A stretch of DNA of 56,804 bases, taken from Lingula anatina (Eukaryota; Brachiopoda; Lingulata; Lingulida; Lingulidae). The notes under the pieces were generated by a model. That model saw only the letters and a list, made by a program, of their open reading frames with translations. It was not told the origin of the DNA and did no database searches. The stretch is from the NCBI RefSeq assembly GCF_001039355.2, contig NW_019774314.1, positions 79,114 through 135,917 of the forward strand, in the 5' to 3' direction. Of the stretch, positions 12,676 through 26,013 are shown in pieces; position 1 is the stretch's first letter; each line of letters opens with the position of its first letter. The translations under genes and the position numbers were made by a program.

Positions 12676-12729
12676 CACGGCGACGGCGACGGCGACGGCG
12701 ACATCGACGGCGACAGGGACGGCGACGAC
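12676..12729. repeat. (GACGGC)n hexamer repeat
   Basis: About eight GACGGC-type hexamers directly follow the 160-bp tandem repeat and precede an inverted repeat TGTACAGACACA/TGTGTCTGTACA at 12,750-12,775. It is strongly GC-rich against its surroundings. A CA microsatellite follows at 12,891-12,934. Confidence 0.85.
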
Positions 12730-12886
12730 AGACGCAGGTGATGGCAATATGTACAGACACATCTGTGTCTGTACATAACAAAAATAGGTTTGGCAGTTAT
12801 AGGATAATACTGTTTGATTACGATATGCTGGAGAGTAACTGCATAAACGGCGGCAGTAACAAAGCAGACAGACACAGTGATCAGAA

Positions 12887-12920
<34 letters not shown>

Positions 12921-13379
12921 GGACACACACACACTGAAAAACTTCTACTGAACCCAGAATAGATGTTCACATTTTGGTTCATGTATCACAAACTGAAAAT
13001 TTCTCTTCGAACTTAAAATAAGCACATAAGAAATATTATCCCTAGTCCTTCAGGTTCATAAAATGACTATGACATTGTATAAGTCCAAAGTCATCAAAAA
13101 AATACGTAAGAAATAATCACATGCCACCCAGATTTGAACTTGATTGGCATTTTAGAACAATAATTAATTCCTGTAAGTGTAAACTGAGACAGAAATCGTT
13201 GCTTTTCAGTTCCTATGGTTACAAGTAGTGCACACAGTTTCTAATCAAGTCGTCTGACAACACAGGCAGATTCAGGTGACAGAAATTCGTAAAGAGAATA
13301 CCATCATGTATTAACACAAATACTATGAAGTAGTCAGAACAAAGAGGTTCCCTCGACATATATCTTTACACAAAGACTG

Positions 13380-13625
13380 GGTTCTTATACCTGCATCGAT
13401 CTAACAGTATCGATCCATCTCCAAGGGGTTTCTTGCTAAATTGCTTTCAGCTTAAGCAGCTAAGTGTCTGGCACCCCTACTGAAGCTGGTAAACGATAAT
13501 TCATTACCCCCTAGAAGCTTCAGTAGGCGTGACAGACATCTAAGCCGCTTAAGTTGATTGCAATTTATCGAGAATCATCTCGAAGATAGATCGATCCATA
13601 GCTAAAACGATAGGGAATGGTCCCA
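13380..13625. mobile_element. MITE family A relative, second diverged copy
   Basis: The ends carry ATCGATCTAACAGTATCGATC and GATAGATCGATCCATAG. The centre carries TTCATTACCCCCTAGAAGC. The inner arms TTAAGCAGCTAAGTGTC and GACATCTAAGCCGCTTAA are inverted. It belongs with the 8.1-kb copy. Confidence 0.75.
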
Positions 13626-14039
13626 AAGAGGGTCCTCCATGAATGCACGCATCTATGAAGCTTTGGGTCATAGAACGACTCAACTCTGTAGCAACTCTTG
13701 CTGAATGCAATCAGCTTAACATATGAACCCACCTCTTCCATATATATCTAAAAGGCAACTTTTCAACACCTGTTTTACCTATAAGATCTATAAAGTACTT
13801 AAGTTTAAAGGAGGAATTGACAGATAATTTATTAGTACTAGAGTTCCTGTCGTAACATTTATTAGTACAAGAGTCCCTGCCGCAGCAAAGTGATCATAAT
13901 TCCTCTGTAACAATAGGACACTGATACATCTGTCATTTCTGATCATAAAATGTGGCTGAAATAGTGCCATGTAATGAACGCTAAGACATGACAGACTGAA
14001 AAGATAATCCCACGGTAAAACTGAAATCATATAACACAA

Positions 14040-14143
14040 AACCCACAAATTAACCAGCATACAGAACAATTATTTAGCACCAACAAAGCGATGCCTAGCA
14101 CCAGCAGTCATCTGCTCTGGTAGTGCTGGTTAATTTGTGGGTT
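14040..14143. repeat. short inverted repeat
   Basis: AACCCACAAATTAACCAGCA and its exact reverse complement flank about 64 bp that carry repeated AGCACCA motifs. It may be a small foldback element. Confidence 0.7.
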
Positions 14144-14726
14144 ATGTGGTTAAATATGGCTGTTAGTGTTAGTAAATGCCTAATCCATTTATAAGGGCTG
14201 TTATAGACAGCATTATACAATTTGATATGGACATCAAACTAGAAAGGAGATGCAACAGAGTGAAGCCTTCAAGAAGCTAGCTAAACACAGGGTTCATTGT
14301 GGAATACTAGAGTTAGAACAAATTCAAAGACTTTTCACGCACTAATTCAAGTGCTTTTCAAGGACATGTTATTGAGAATAAGGGCAATGTACTATCAATT
14401 ATAAATGTGCATGTCAAAGATAAAAGATAAAAGAATAACACAAGAATGCTGAAACCGGAAAAGAATAAAATCAAATGTTGTTTAAAAAGGGTATTCTGCT
14501 GTTCTGCCAATTATTTTCTATATTCAGATTAAAATGTCGAGATCAGATATAATTATTGAGAAATTGCCTAGTGATCATATTCAAGTACTTTTCGAAGACA
14601 AAAAAGATGGAACACAAGCCCTTTTCAAGGCTAATTGCAATTTCTAGTGCCTCTCAAGGCCAAATTGAATTCAAGATGCAGGGCGTAAGTCAGGTTCCCT
14701 GGCTAAGAACTTAATACCAGGGTTAC

Positions 14727-14932
14727 ATACACGGGTTCCCACAGATTCAAATCGATCCATTTGGACCGGCCTAGCTCCCTGGGGGTTCACGCTAAATTGC
14801 TGGCAGGCAAAAGTTAATTACCCCCTTACAGCTTTTAGTCGGCGGGAACAGACATACAAGCCGGCTTAGCTGACAGCAATCTAGTGAGACTCCCCACGGG
14901 GATAGAATGATCTAAAAATCTGTGGGATTGCA
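14727..14932. mobile_element. MITE family A, near-full copy
   Basis: It begins GGGTTCCCACAGATTC and AATCGATCC, includes CTCCCTGGGGGTTCACGC and AAAGTTAATTACCCCCTTAC, and ends AGACTCCCCACGGGGATAG with TCTGTGGGA. The right GATCGATC has decayed to GAATGATC. Confidence 0.85.
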
Positions 14933-15741
14933 GTCATAGTCATATGGGCACATTTTACCCTATCAGGAGCAGTGTAACAGAATTCCTAGTCAACAAAGCC
15001 AATGAACTGACTTTTGTGAAACTAGGGCCAAGGCTAAATTCAAACACTTTTTAAGGCTGTATGAACCCTGAACCATAATATACATGTATAATTATAAATA
15101 AAGAAACCATGGCTTTCGTTCTTAGATAATGAGTGAGTGGAATTCAAAGTCAAAGCTGCCATGGGGTTCCTTCCTAACATGATAAGATATTTGGGGAACA
15201 TTAACGGGATAACACTTCCACTGGGGAACATGGGATGCTTGTTCTAACATTGCATATTTGCCCGAAGTGATCAATATTTTATTTTTCAGAGGTACATTCC
15301 ACATGCAGTTTCTTCTTCCCCTCCTTATCTTGCCTGATCAACTAGCAGCAAGCATATTTGCACAGTTATTCTTCATAAAAAAATGATGTTCACGCTATAC
15401 ATTATGAAGTGTCTTAGTCATTCGCGGCTTGCCAAAATGAACATATATTTGTTCATCACCTGTTCTCTATGCCTTCATGTTTTTTTTCATCTTCTCGTGT
15501 ATTTTTCAAAAGTTACTAATATTCTTTGCAATACACTTCACCTTTATATAGTTTGCATATTTTCATATATTTTCAATTAATTAATTTTATCTCTTCTTCT
15601 TATATCTAAGATTGATTTGTTTTAGTCAAATTTAAACCAAATGGAGAAAAAGAGTGATGAAAAAGTAGTTATTTGGCTAAGCAAAAAAAAGAAATAGCTA
15701 GCACTACTCCAGGTACAGAGATATAGTGAAGTACGAGTGCA

Positions 15742-16020
15742 TTTAGAACAGATGATCCACAGACGTAATGATCCATGGACTAAATATGGCTGACCCGCCA
15801 TAAAAACAGGGCCAACTAATCGTCTGATGGTCTCCCTGCCACCGCACCCGCCCTTTAATGGATTAAATCACGGCTCCGAGGTTTAATTGCCAGACCCCCT
15901 GCAGGGACGGAGCATGTGGAGGCGCGGAGATCTTCAGGAGATTAGTTGGCTCTGTTTTCATGTTTGGTAGGCCATATTTGATCCACGGATCAGTAAGTCC
16001 AGGGATCAACTTGTTTTGAA
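15742..16020. mobile_element. palindromic MITE, ATGGATC/GATCCA ends with GGGACGGAG core
   Basis: The left arm carries GATCCATGGACTAAATATGGC and GCCAACTAATC. The right arm carries GATTAGTTGGC and GCCATATTTGATCCACGG. Mid-element GGCTCCGAGGTTTAATTGCC and CTGCAGGGACGGAGC match the theme of the 24.9- and 52.7-kb elements, suggesting related families. A diverged relative sits at 51.35-51.50 kb. Confidence 0.75.
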
Positions 16021-16025
16021 TGCAC

Positions 16026-16252
16026 TCTATGACTCAGTTCCCACAGATTTAGATCGATCCATCTGGATCAACCTAACTCCCTGGGGGTTCACGCTAAATT
16101 GCCGTCAGCTTCCAAGAGCCGATGCGCACAAAAGTTAATTACCCCCTTTCAGCTTTTAGTAGGCGGGACAGACATTTAAACTGGTTAAGCTGACAGCAAT
16201 CTAGTGAGACTCCCCAGGGGGATAGATTGATCTAAATATCTGTGGGAATGAT
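16026..16252. mobile_element. MITE family A, near-full copy beside another MITE
   Basis: AGTTCCCACAGATTTAGATCG opens and TTGATCTAAATATCTGTGG closes the element. The interior matches copy 1. It starts only a few bases after the preceding palindromic element, so two insertions are stacked. Confidence 0.85.
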
Positions 16253-16423
16253 CTTTATGTGATTCACCAAACCTTGGCCTGGAGGGTTGATTATTTCCAG
16301 GTATGGCACAGTGTGATGAGGAAGTGGTCTGGAGAGATGGTGTGAGGTTGTCATGAAAGATCTATGGGAGTCTTCCTCCCACATCATAATACAGCTGAGT
16401 GAGGGTAATTTTTAACAGTAAAA

Positions 16424-16613
16424 CCCCCCCTTTACACTGGACGGCATCCTTTTTGCATCCTCTGAAAATGGTATCACTGTGGTTGTAGAAAGGAGGAATA
16501 AACTGCGCTTTGGTTGCAGGATCAATTGAATGCTCTATGATCGGCCAATTGTCGGCAGGTAATGTATTATAATTTTTTTACTCTCAAACGGGGTCGTGTA
16601 AAGGGGGCTTAAG
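16424..16613. mobile_element. MITE family D, copy 1 (CCCCCTTTACAC termini)
   Basis: Terminal CCCCCCTTTACAC and GTGTAAAGGGGGCTTA are inverted. The interior carries GCTTTGGTTGCAGGAT, CTATGATCGGCCAATTGTCG and TTACTCTCAAACGGGG. Other copies lie at 26.49-26.96 kb (split by nested repeats) and 53.45-53.66 kb. Confidence 0.85.
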
Positions 16614-17421
16614 CAGGTACGCTTATATAATCTCTCTCCTCTGAGCTGCAGGATATATGTTTCAAATGATGTACAGCCAGTTGCACACACATTTTACTTC
16701 CTTTTTTCCATATTTTCAAACACACATTGGGCTAAAGTAAAATAAAAGCATCATTGGGAAACATTGTTAAAGATTTTATTTTAAAAAAATTCTTTCTATA
16801 ACGGATACCTTAGTTTTAACCATCATCAACTTCTTTTCCTTCAGTAAACCCATTTTTATTATTATCTTATTCTATTATCTTTATCTTTAATTTTTTTTTT
16901 CGTTTATTTATTTTATTTTTATTTTTTTTTTTTGCAAAATATATCATTCTTCTCCAAATCTAACCTGTTCAAAATTTACTTTCTTTTGTCGTATACAAAC
17001 ACACCGGATGCCCCCTCTCCTTTCAACACGCCTGCATTTACATTACTTTTTCTTTCCAATGTGCTCCCAATTATCTAAGATAAAGATGTGTGTTTGTTTT
17101 CCTTTTTTTATTGACATGCTCTTTACTATCTAAGATCAAGAAGTTACACTAACATGTGGCTACAGGGTTAGAAAACCACTACTCAACCCGATGGCAGATT
17201 CCAGATATGCCTCTGTAGATACAAGTCATGTACCAATATTTTTTCTTTCTTTTATTAATATTATTATCATCATTATTATTATTAATCTAATTTTTTGTTT
17301 TATCTCTTAAAAATTCACATCTTTTTATTTTCTTTATATTTCTATCTGTTCCTTTTTCATTATCTTATTTTATATAGATCTTTTTTTTTTTTTTTTTCAT
17401 GTACCTGAAAATTCATCTTAG

Positions 17422-17641
17422 GGTGCATTCCCAGAGATTTAGATCGATCCAGAAATTTAGATTTAGATCGACCTAACTCCCTGGGGGTTCACGCTAAATA
17501 GCAGTCAGCCGAGTGAGCACCATAGTTAATTACCCCCTTACAGCTTTTAGAAGGCGGGACAGACGCTTAAGCCGGCTAAGCTGACAGTAATCTATTGAGA
17601 CTCCCCACAGGGATAGATCGATCTAAAATCTTGGGAATGGG
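17422..17641. mobile_element. MITE family A, near-full copy
   Basis: CATTCCCAGAGATTTAGATCG opens, with a local duplication of the ATTTAGATCGA block. GGGATAGATCGATCTAAAATC and TTGGGAATG close it. The central TTAATTACCCCCTTACAGC is intact. Confidence 0.88.
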
Positions 17642-18918
17642 ATCTTAGTTTTACTTTATTATTATTGTTTTTCATTTATATACTAATTTTTTTAATCCAA
17701 GATATGCAAACTGTTTGTCTCTGATGCAACTCAAATGTTCATTTTTATGTGGAAAAATCAACCCAGAAGTTTCTCATAAAAATGTATACAACACATATTT
17801 AGTATTAATTCCTATATAAAACACTATTATTACCAAGCTCTGTGGTAAATTCTGTGTACATGTTACCCTTATGCAACCACACTCTTCAACATCAGAGATA
17901 TTGAATTCAGCAGAAACATGCTGGACCAGCAGTCAACATATATCATACAGTCATCTTCCGGCATTCCTGGCTCAACATATGCCATGCTCTTGTTTTTTCA
18001 GATTATTTTATACGACACTTAACATTGCTAACAGACCTTGACATACACCAGGTACTTGACAACTATTATAATAGTATATACAGATCTTTAATTTCTGACT
18101 CCAATCTTTTTAGTGTCTAATCAGGAATTAAGCAGCAAGCTCTTTAGTGGGTCACCATATTTGATCTTCAGATCTAGTAGTCCTCTGATATGAACGCGCT
18201 CTTAACAAACCATTATCACTCTAAATGCAACATACCAGTGCACTCTGATTGGTTTCCTCCTACATCCAGGTGTGAAAGAATTTGATGATTAAGTGTCCCG
18301 TCGGTTGTTGGTGTCATCTTGTGGTGTATTTAATGTCAGTTAGGCGACTCCGTATTAACTGGGGTAAATCATGTTGACTGCACTGAGTGCATAAGGTATA
18401 ACAAGAGATGACTAACTGGCTTAGGTAGTTTTTACTGCACTTTATACGAGCACTGACTTTAAATAAGATAGTGTTAACTATATCTTCACATATTATCAAA
18501 ATCCCCAATAGACCTTAATAACTTAAGACACTAAAATTTAACTGGTTCACAGTGTTAACTACTTTAAATACTCAATAAACCATCAGAATAGACATTTGTA
18601 AACTAGATAAGATAGTGGTAACTATACTACGAAAACAAAACAAGATACCAGAGATTAAAACAGGTAGATAGTGTTACAGATAAACAGTTTAGATGAAAAT
18701 CATCTCAGCGGGGTGCTGCAAGTCACCTTACATGAAGTTAACTTATAGACACTATATATAATATATCACCTAGTGGAGTTGAAAGCAGGCTTTTTCAATA
18801 GCTTACTGGCGATGTCCATGTCATATCCAGTAATCCTATGTCTCATATTTACATGGCAACAACATTGTGCTACTGAGATGACATGGAAGTAATTAGAAAG
18901 GATGAGGGGATACCCACC

Positions 18919-18976
<58 letters not shown>

Positions 18977-21900
18977 ATGAAATCAGAAAAAATCCTTAAC
19001 AATCAGCCTCTTTCATTACTGAAATGTTATCTATTTCTACCCATGAGACATCCGAGCAGAATATGGTAATTGCCCAAAAGTTTTGATAAACGTTATTTTA
19101 ATCCAATCATGTATTGATCTCTTGAATGCTCTAATACTATTCCCACCTTTTCAAGCAAAAACAAAGCCTTCAGTGTAAAATTACCCAAAGATATTAAATG
19201 TATACACTCTACATTCAATTTTTTCAGTTCCAGTTCATCCTTGTCTGACCGGGTGCGCTTCGCTATGCCGAAGGTTCGCTATGCCGAAGGTTCACTGTGC
19301 CGAGGGTTCGCTATGCCGAAGGTTCGCTGTGCCGAGGGTTCGCTATGCCGAAGGTTCGTTATGCCGAGGGTTCGCTGAGCCGAAGGTTCGCTATACCGAG
19401 GGTTCGCTATGCCGATTGTTTTTAAAAAGATGTTAATTTTACACACACCCAATAACTACAAGTTCGCCAAAAATAATTAGAGAATGTTTTCTTGTCAGTA
19501 ATTTCCTAAATGTGGGTGACACCCATAGTGCCAAAAATAATTAATAAATTAACTTACAGAACTGATTATTTAAAGCGATTTAAGATGTTTATGTCCATAA
19601 GGATAAACCTTCAATGCNCCACGCCTTAACTATGTGTGAAACATTTTGTCTGAATAATTAATGACAAGGTACATTTAATAACAATTTTTTTCTTTCGGTT
19701 CAAGTTGATTCATGTACGAACACGTCTTGACTCTGAACATAATAGTCTGTTACGGAAACCAGTGTGAAGTGAATAAATAATGAACCACGCTGACATTAAG
19801 TGATGAGCTGATATTGATACTGATACAGCTTGCTCTATGCCAGACACAAATAATTGTATACAGCAGTGTACATGTTGATTACTGTGTTAACCAGTGCGTG
19901 CACATACCTGTTTTACACACACGCACACACATACACGCACACTCAGAGAGAGAGAGAGAGACCTGCATGTTTTTGTCATCTAACCCTGTGATAAATATAT
20001 CCCATGATAGTCATGCCTTTGTATTAAAATAAATCTGCTGTGAAACACAACTATAATTATAACCATAATTATAACAAAATCTCTTTTTAGTTCTTTATCT
20101 AAATTATATTTTATTTTTGTCCAAAATCTTTGACCCTCTATTCAGTATAATGTTCACCTAATACAACCAATTAGCCAATCAAGATGAACTACAAACTTGT
20201 TACTTCAATACTGGCATTCTAGCTAATCAAAGACCACAAACAAAATTGGTGAAACAAAAAACATTTACAATTTTATGGAATTAATGTCAATTTAGTCTAG
20301 GAGGCATGTCTCAGTCCTTCATCAAATTTATGAGTCTTCATCATATAATTAACCCATCAAACTAACATAGCACATATCAATGTTTTTAAATTCCATACAC
20401 AAAATCAAGTAAGGACCTTTACTACACATCAAATGATACACAAAGACACCTTCCACACACCATTTACATGCTGAAATAAAATTGCAAATAATGAAAAATA
20501 AACTACCATGTAGATATACTTTTAAGTAAGAGAATCTTAGCAGGTTATGTCAAAATATTCTTTCCCAGTCATATAAATGTTATCATAATAAATTAAGCTT
20601 CTTTTAAAAGTATTCACTTTTTTACTGACTTTGCACAAAAGCCAATGAAAAAACCCACTTCCCAGAAGGAAGAGGTTATCAAGTGTTCCCTTATCATAAA
20701 CTAGGGTCAGGCAGAACAAGGTCCAACGAACCTAACCATAAACACAACTTGCTAAATTATCGCGACTTGATTATTTTGACGAATTTTGATTATTTTGATG
20801 CTTACTGAATGGTCAAGACAGTAAAATAGTGAATACTTTTAAAAGAAACTTAATGTAGGGTCAATTATTTTTGTGGGTTGACTTCTTAGCCAAAGTCAAT
20901 AACTGTAAATCATGTGTAAAACATGCACCTCTTATTGCAATCAAGCTGTCAACCCACAGCAATACTCCATGGGACAACTTCTGCCTTGTTTAGTTGTACG
21001 TAATTTGTAAACATGGATGCTCTTTGTTAGTCAGTCTAATCCTATTGCCTTAATTGTAATGAAGCTGCCACCCCACAATAAATCTTTAAAATTTATTATA
21101 ATATCTGTCTTAGACTGCAATATATTGTAATCAGGGATGCTAATATTGAGATTATAAGAACTTTAAAAAGGATTCAGTGTCTTTTCCATTAAAACCCATC
21201 AAATATATAGAACTTAAAAAAAAAAAGAAATTGAAATTAAAAAGAAATTGATAACCCCCTCTCCTCAATATTGGCCAGTCAATAATTTATGCTAATTTGT
21301 CAATAAGTCTTTAAAAATGTGAACAGCTGAGTGCATGTGTGCGTGTGTGCGCGTGTGTGTGCGTGTGTGCATGTTTTGGAGGGGAGGGGGCCAACTCAGA
21401 ATATGCTTTTGTGAGTAAATCTGTCAATAGCTGAACAGTTTGAGGTGTACAAAATGTGAGAAAAATTACCAGAAACTATTTTGTGGTGACAGTGAGAGCC
21501 TGTGGTCTAGCACCTCTTCTGTCTAAGTTGTAAACTTAAGATTATATTTCAGGCAACAGATTAATCTGCTAAAAGATTTATTTGAATCATGCCACTTCTC
21601 AGATTTCATAACATCTTTTTGATAAGATAAAATTATATGTATTTTGACTACATGAAGTATATCTTTCCCATTCACATGGCAAACTTGGAGATAAAATAAA
21701 AATTCAAATAGGGGTAAAATGAGAAATAACTATCAAATATTTAAAATGGTTATCTGTACTGTGCAATATGCAAAGATGTTATGGGTTGATACTGTGTCAC
21801 AACTTTAACATACGTAGAATAATCATATTCTATACAATATTAATAAATTATAATGTTATAACACTAAATAAAACTATAATCAAGATACACTCTTTCTCTC

Positions 21901-22859
21901 TTTTTCTCTATTTCTCTCTCTTCAATGCCTCTATTCTCTTTCTCTCCCTCTCTCTCTCTCTCTGCATAATGCAATCTATGCTTTCCATCAATAACAATGT
22001 CTCTCTCATTGCCTTTTAATGACATGACATCAGTAATGGATATCTAGTAGAACACCAGCAATTAACAAGGATATGTTACAATGACTCCATGTTTGAGTGG
22101 AACCTGGCAATATTTGCCAATACCTCTTACAGAAGCAACGGAGACTTAAACTATTGTAAACAAACCAAAACCACAAAATAAACAAAAGATCCAATCTGGA
22201 AAATGAAGACAGAAACAAATAGATCTATATACAAATCTACTCAAAAAGCAGGTGCTGGTTTGTTCATTTTTGAAAATTGGTGGCTTATTCTTCAAAAAAA
22301 TGGATAACCTATGTTATATTCAGAGTCGTTGTCCATTTGGTTGAATAATATATATACACACACTGCCAGCATCAAAATGCATGTACTAAAAATAAACACC
22401 ACTAAAATCTGGAAAAGATTGATGATATATGTTATATTCCAAGTAGCAATTGTGAGTACTGTGCATTTCCATTCAGGTCAAAGAGTGTCTTGTTATAAAC
22501 AAAAATAACACGAGCTACCATCTGGTTTATATTCAACAGCGAAGACTCAAGAGCAACTGTGTACAGCTTCTACATAAGAACCAAGTGACCTTGAGTCATA
22601 GTAGCTCCTGGTGTAATCAACCCTCTAAATATAACCAAACAGTTTTACTGTTTCTAAATCGGCATGACGGCATTGGTGATTATGTCAGAGTTAAAATACA
22701 TATAGCTATTTCAGAGTGATTGCCACAAGGTTAGTTTAATGTCCCCGTCATGTAATTTTAGATTGATAAGTTCGGAGTCACAGGCCGCGCATATGACTAT
22801 CATATGGTACTACTCCCCCAGCATGTGTTAATGTTATAATTAAAAAACATACCTCGCTT
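17642..22859. other. gene-free AT-rich stretch with simple repeats
   Basis: No supportable exon. Simple repeats include CT/CA at 18,921-18,976, CA/GA at 19,916-19,961, GT-rich at 21,330-21,375 and CT at 21,890-21,963. A 16-bp minisatellite is listed separately. One isolated N occurs at 19,618. Confidence 0.6.
19255..19412. repeat. 16-bp minisatellite with alternating units
   Basis: About ten units of GTTCGCTATGCCGAAG occur head to tail. Units ending GAAG and GAGG largely alternate, so the true period is often 32 bp. It is CpG-rich in an AT-rich setting. There are no spacers, so it is not CRISPR-like. Confidence 0.92.
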
Positions 22860-23830
22860 TTTCACGCCTCTAATGATCCTTCTACCTCGCCTTATAGAGT
22901 CTTACTTCTTTGTTTTGGCTAGAGTTAATAACGGACTTTGTAAATGTCGACGCAGTTTGAAATGCGAAAGACAGCACTACCTCACATTATGGGTCGCGTG
23001 TTTATGCTATGCGGCGACGACGATTCTGCGGTTGCATGGCAGAAAAAACGAGCTCATCTCTCTAATATCTATCCAAATGAAGACATTTAACACACTTAAT
23101 AAACATTTATGAAGTATAAACGTCGGGTATTCGATTTTACCAAAGTCGACAAGGGAGTCGATGTTGGTTTGTAGGTCAAATGAAATACACAGATGTATAT
23201 TTCGAGGCCTGGGAAAAACTGAGCAAATATGGCCGACCTTCGACTTCGCCCTTGCCACGCAGATAAACTCGCCCAAACACGTTTACCATCTCAATTTTGC
23301 GCCATTTATGTACTTACCCAAACCATCGCAAGGGCTGCTACCATCAAAAAGATGTAAAACACGTAGAAATATCGCTAGAAATCCTGCCCGAAATCACACA
23401 AGACGAGCCGACTTCGTCGCCATGATGAGTTAATTGATATGCATAGGCCCTGTAACATGGATGCCGAGGATTCTGATCATGTTTCAAAACCTGTACCCGT
23501 ACCAAACATGGTGAAAATACACATATTTCACATCAGATGAAATTGGATAAAAGTTTTCTACAAAATGATGCTAAATTCGCTGGTATTCGGGGTCTAGAGA
23601 GCGAATTTAGAGCAATGTTGTTTATGTTATTGAGACGGGAAGCCATGTTTGATACCCCAGCTGGTGGGTGACGTCACGGGTCTGGGAGAGCAGAGTAAGG
23701 GTAGCAGGTGCGTTGAATGAGATGTCCACTTCGTGCTATTGGCGGCAAATCTTGATACCTTACACCAAAACGCACTGAGGTTGGAAGGGAGAAAAAATAG
23801 TGCTATTCGTGATTTTCTTCAGCCCGCGCC
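22860..23830. promoter_or_regulatory. CpG-richer region with CRE and possible minus-strand first exon
   Basis: CpG is clearly denser here than in the flanks. A consensus CRE, TGACGTCA, lies at 23,669-23,676. On the minus strand, an ATG at 23,344 opens nine hydrophobic-leaning codons (MVAALAMVW) ending at 23,318 in a strong GTAAGT donor. A second upstream ATG at about 23,421 (MATKSARLV then stop) would be a small upstream ORF. I infer a promoter firing to the left, but found no matching downstream exon. Confidence 0.35.
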
Positions 23831-24865
23831 AAACGAGAACATGAATGCGTGGAATGATAACGTACATTTCATGTTTCGGCAATCTAAATCTGCATGTACA
23901 TGCAGAAAATAATGATGATTAAAAAAAAAACAATAATTATTTATTTGCAACAACAGGATTTTCTTCATTTTAATCTTGGTAAGGACTGAAATGTATCGCT
24001 CATAGCTCTAACCAAAATCATCAACATTTCAAAAAAAAAAAATTAAAAAACAAAAAAAAATTACCAATATGTTTTCAACTAGTTCAGTGTAGCTAGATAC
24101 ACACAATTTCATTATGACCAGGCTTAATATCTTACACATAAGTGGAAATAGACGTCTGTATTCCATGTCAAAGTAGGTTCATCACCAGGTAAACGAGCGG
24201 TATGTGTTTATGTTTATAGTGCATGACTCGTTTACTTGTTGACGGATTAAACCGGTGTTATCACACCCTCCTTACGTAAATGCCTGGTAAATCGTGTTCC
24301 TTGATTGTGCTGGTTGTGCAAGCACATCGCGGCACATCTAACGCAATCTTCGTGGTTTATGTATTTATATTTAATTTTTGCAGTTAGTTCTCTTCTGTTA
24401 TTGATTACGTTAGAAGTATGTCGTCATTGTATTTCCATTGCTTTTCATCTTAATCAATACTGAGACTGAAAATGAATTCAATCGTCGTCAATATTTAGGT
24501 TTATTTGAAAAAAAAACAGAAAAGTTAAAATGAAGTTCGAGATATATTCGCAAATTTTACTTAATCTAAGGCTAGCTATGTTTACGTATACGTAAAGTGA
24601 AAAAAATAGGTTTTTGGTGTGAATCATGTGGAATTTTAAATGTCTGGCCTTGCTGGTGTGTGGAAATTTTGTATGAAGTAAAAAAAGTTTCAGCTATTTC
24701 AGTAATGAAAGTTGAAAAAAACAACCCTTTTGGATAGTATTCGCACACTTTTAATACTAGCAAAAATTAAACTCCACTAAAGGGGTACGCATTTATTTTA
24801 CTGACATATGTACATTTGCCATCAACCTCATTTTTTTTGGTTTTTGTTTTTGTTTTTTTTTTTCA

Positions 24866-25416
24866 ATGAGCGCATTCTCAACGAATTAAGCCAGGCTTTA
24901 CAAAGCCGGTGACCTAAAAATGGCGGACGTACATGAAAGAAAAACCGCCTAATCTTTTAATAGTCTCTCCGCCTCTCACACGCCTCCCCACACGTCGTCC
25001 CTGCGGGGTACAGTAATTAAATCTCGGCTCCGAACATTAATATTTCCGTGAATATCTCTGGTGATATTATCTCCGTAGATAGTCGATTCATTGCTGCTCT
25101 ACGGGCCAAATTATTCCTTTTTCGTCTCTGTTTTCAAACATAATAGAACAGAAGAGCTTTTTTCCTTCGATCGCCTTCAGCCGCCATGCTTTCTTCACCA
25201 CGAGTTTAACTGATGAGCATGCGCACTTAATATTTCTCAGGTAGCTTCCGCATGGCGAACGGAGCCGAGATTTAATTACTGTACCCCGCAGGGACGACGT
25301 GTGGGGAGGCGGAGAGACTATTAAAAGATTAGGCGGTTTTTTTTTCATGTACGTCCGCCATTTTTAGGTCACCGGCTTTGTAAAGCCTTGCTTAATTCGT
25401 TGAGAATGCGCTCAAT
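24866..25416. mobile_element. large palindromic element (family B) with a unique core
   Basis: Arms of about 165 bp (24,866-25,035 and 25,255-25,416) are inverted repeats: GAGCGCATTCTCAACGAATT, CTTTACAAAGCCGGTGACCT, AACCGCCTAATCTTTTAATA and GTCGTCCCTGCGGGGTACAG all recur reversed on the right. Between them is a ~220-bp core without internal symmetry. On the minus strand the core has ATG at 25,187 with 17 codons (MAAEGDRRKKALLFYYV) before a stop. The 52.7-kb relative lacks this core, so it may be captured host DNA. No transposase is seen. Confidence 0.8.
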
Positions 25417-25950
25417 GCCTAGTAACCAAGGTTACTTTCTGAAAGAAAGCAGTTTTGCCGTGTTTCCTGTAAAACTTTAACCGTGCCTTAGCTTATCATG
25501 AATGTAACTCAATTTAAGATTAATATTTTATTAATGGATAAAATGTTTTTAAAAATAAAACAACTTAAAACGAAGACCTGCGCCAAAAGATAAAAAGGTT
25601 TTTTTTTTAACTTGGCGACACCGCGAAAATAGACGCAATCTCTTTTTTGAGTTATACTGCAGTGCTAGTATTATATAGGTATTGCAAGCCGGCAAGGGCT
25701 ACTCGAGGAATCTGAGAAAATAATAGCAACACAAGTTACGCTTTAGATTAACTTTTATTTTAATGGTTTAAATGTCTTTAGTGACTGAATTGGTAAATAT
25801 TTCATAACTCGGAAATATTAACTGGACATCATTATCTTAACTCAGACTATTAGGTCATAATTTTATTAGTTCAATTCATCTTACTTTGTTTTTAGTTTGT
25901 AAAGTCTACAGAACATATTTTATGGATTTTAGACTTTAAATAAATAAATA

Positions 25951-26013
<63 letters not shown>
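25951..26013. repeat. (ATT)n microsatellite
   Basis: About 21 uninterrupted ATT/TTA trinucleotides. They explain the poly-Asn open frame on the minus strand. Confidence 0.97.

Noticed and set aside
19255-19412. CRISPR or origin iterons
   Set aside because: 16-bp units without spacers in an animal genome; a minisatellite is sufficient.
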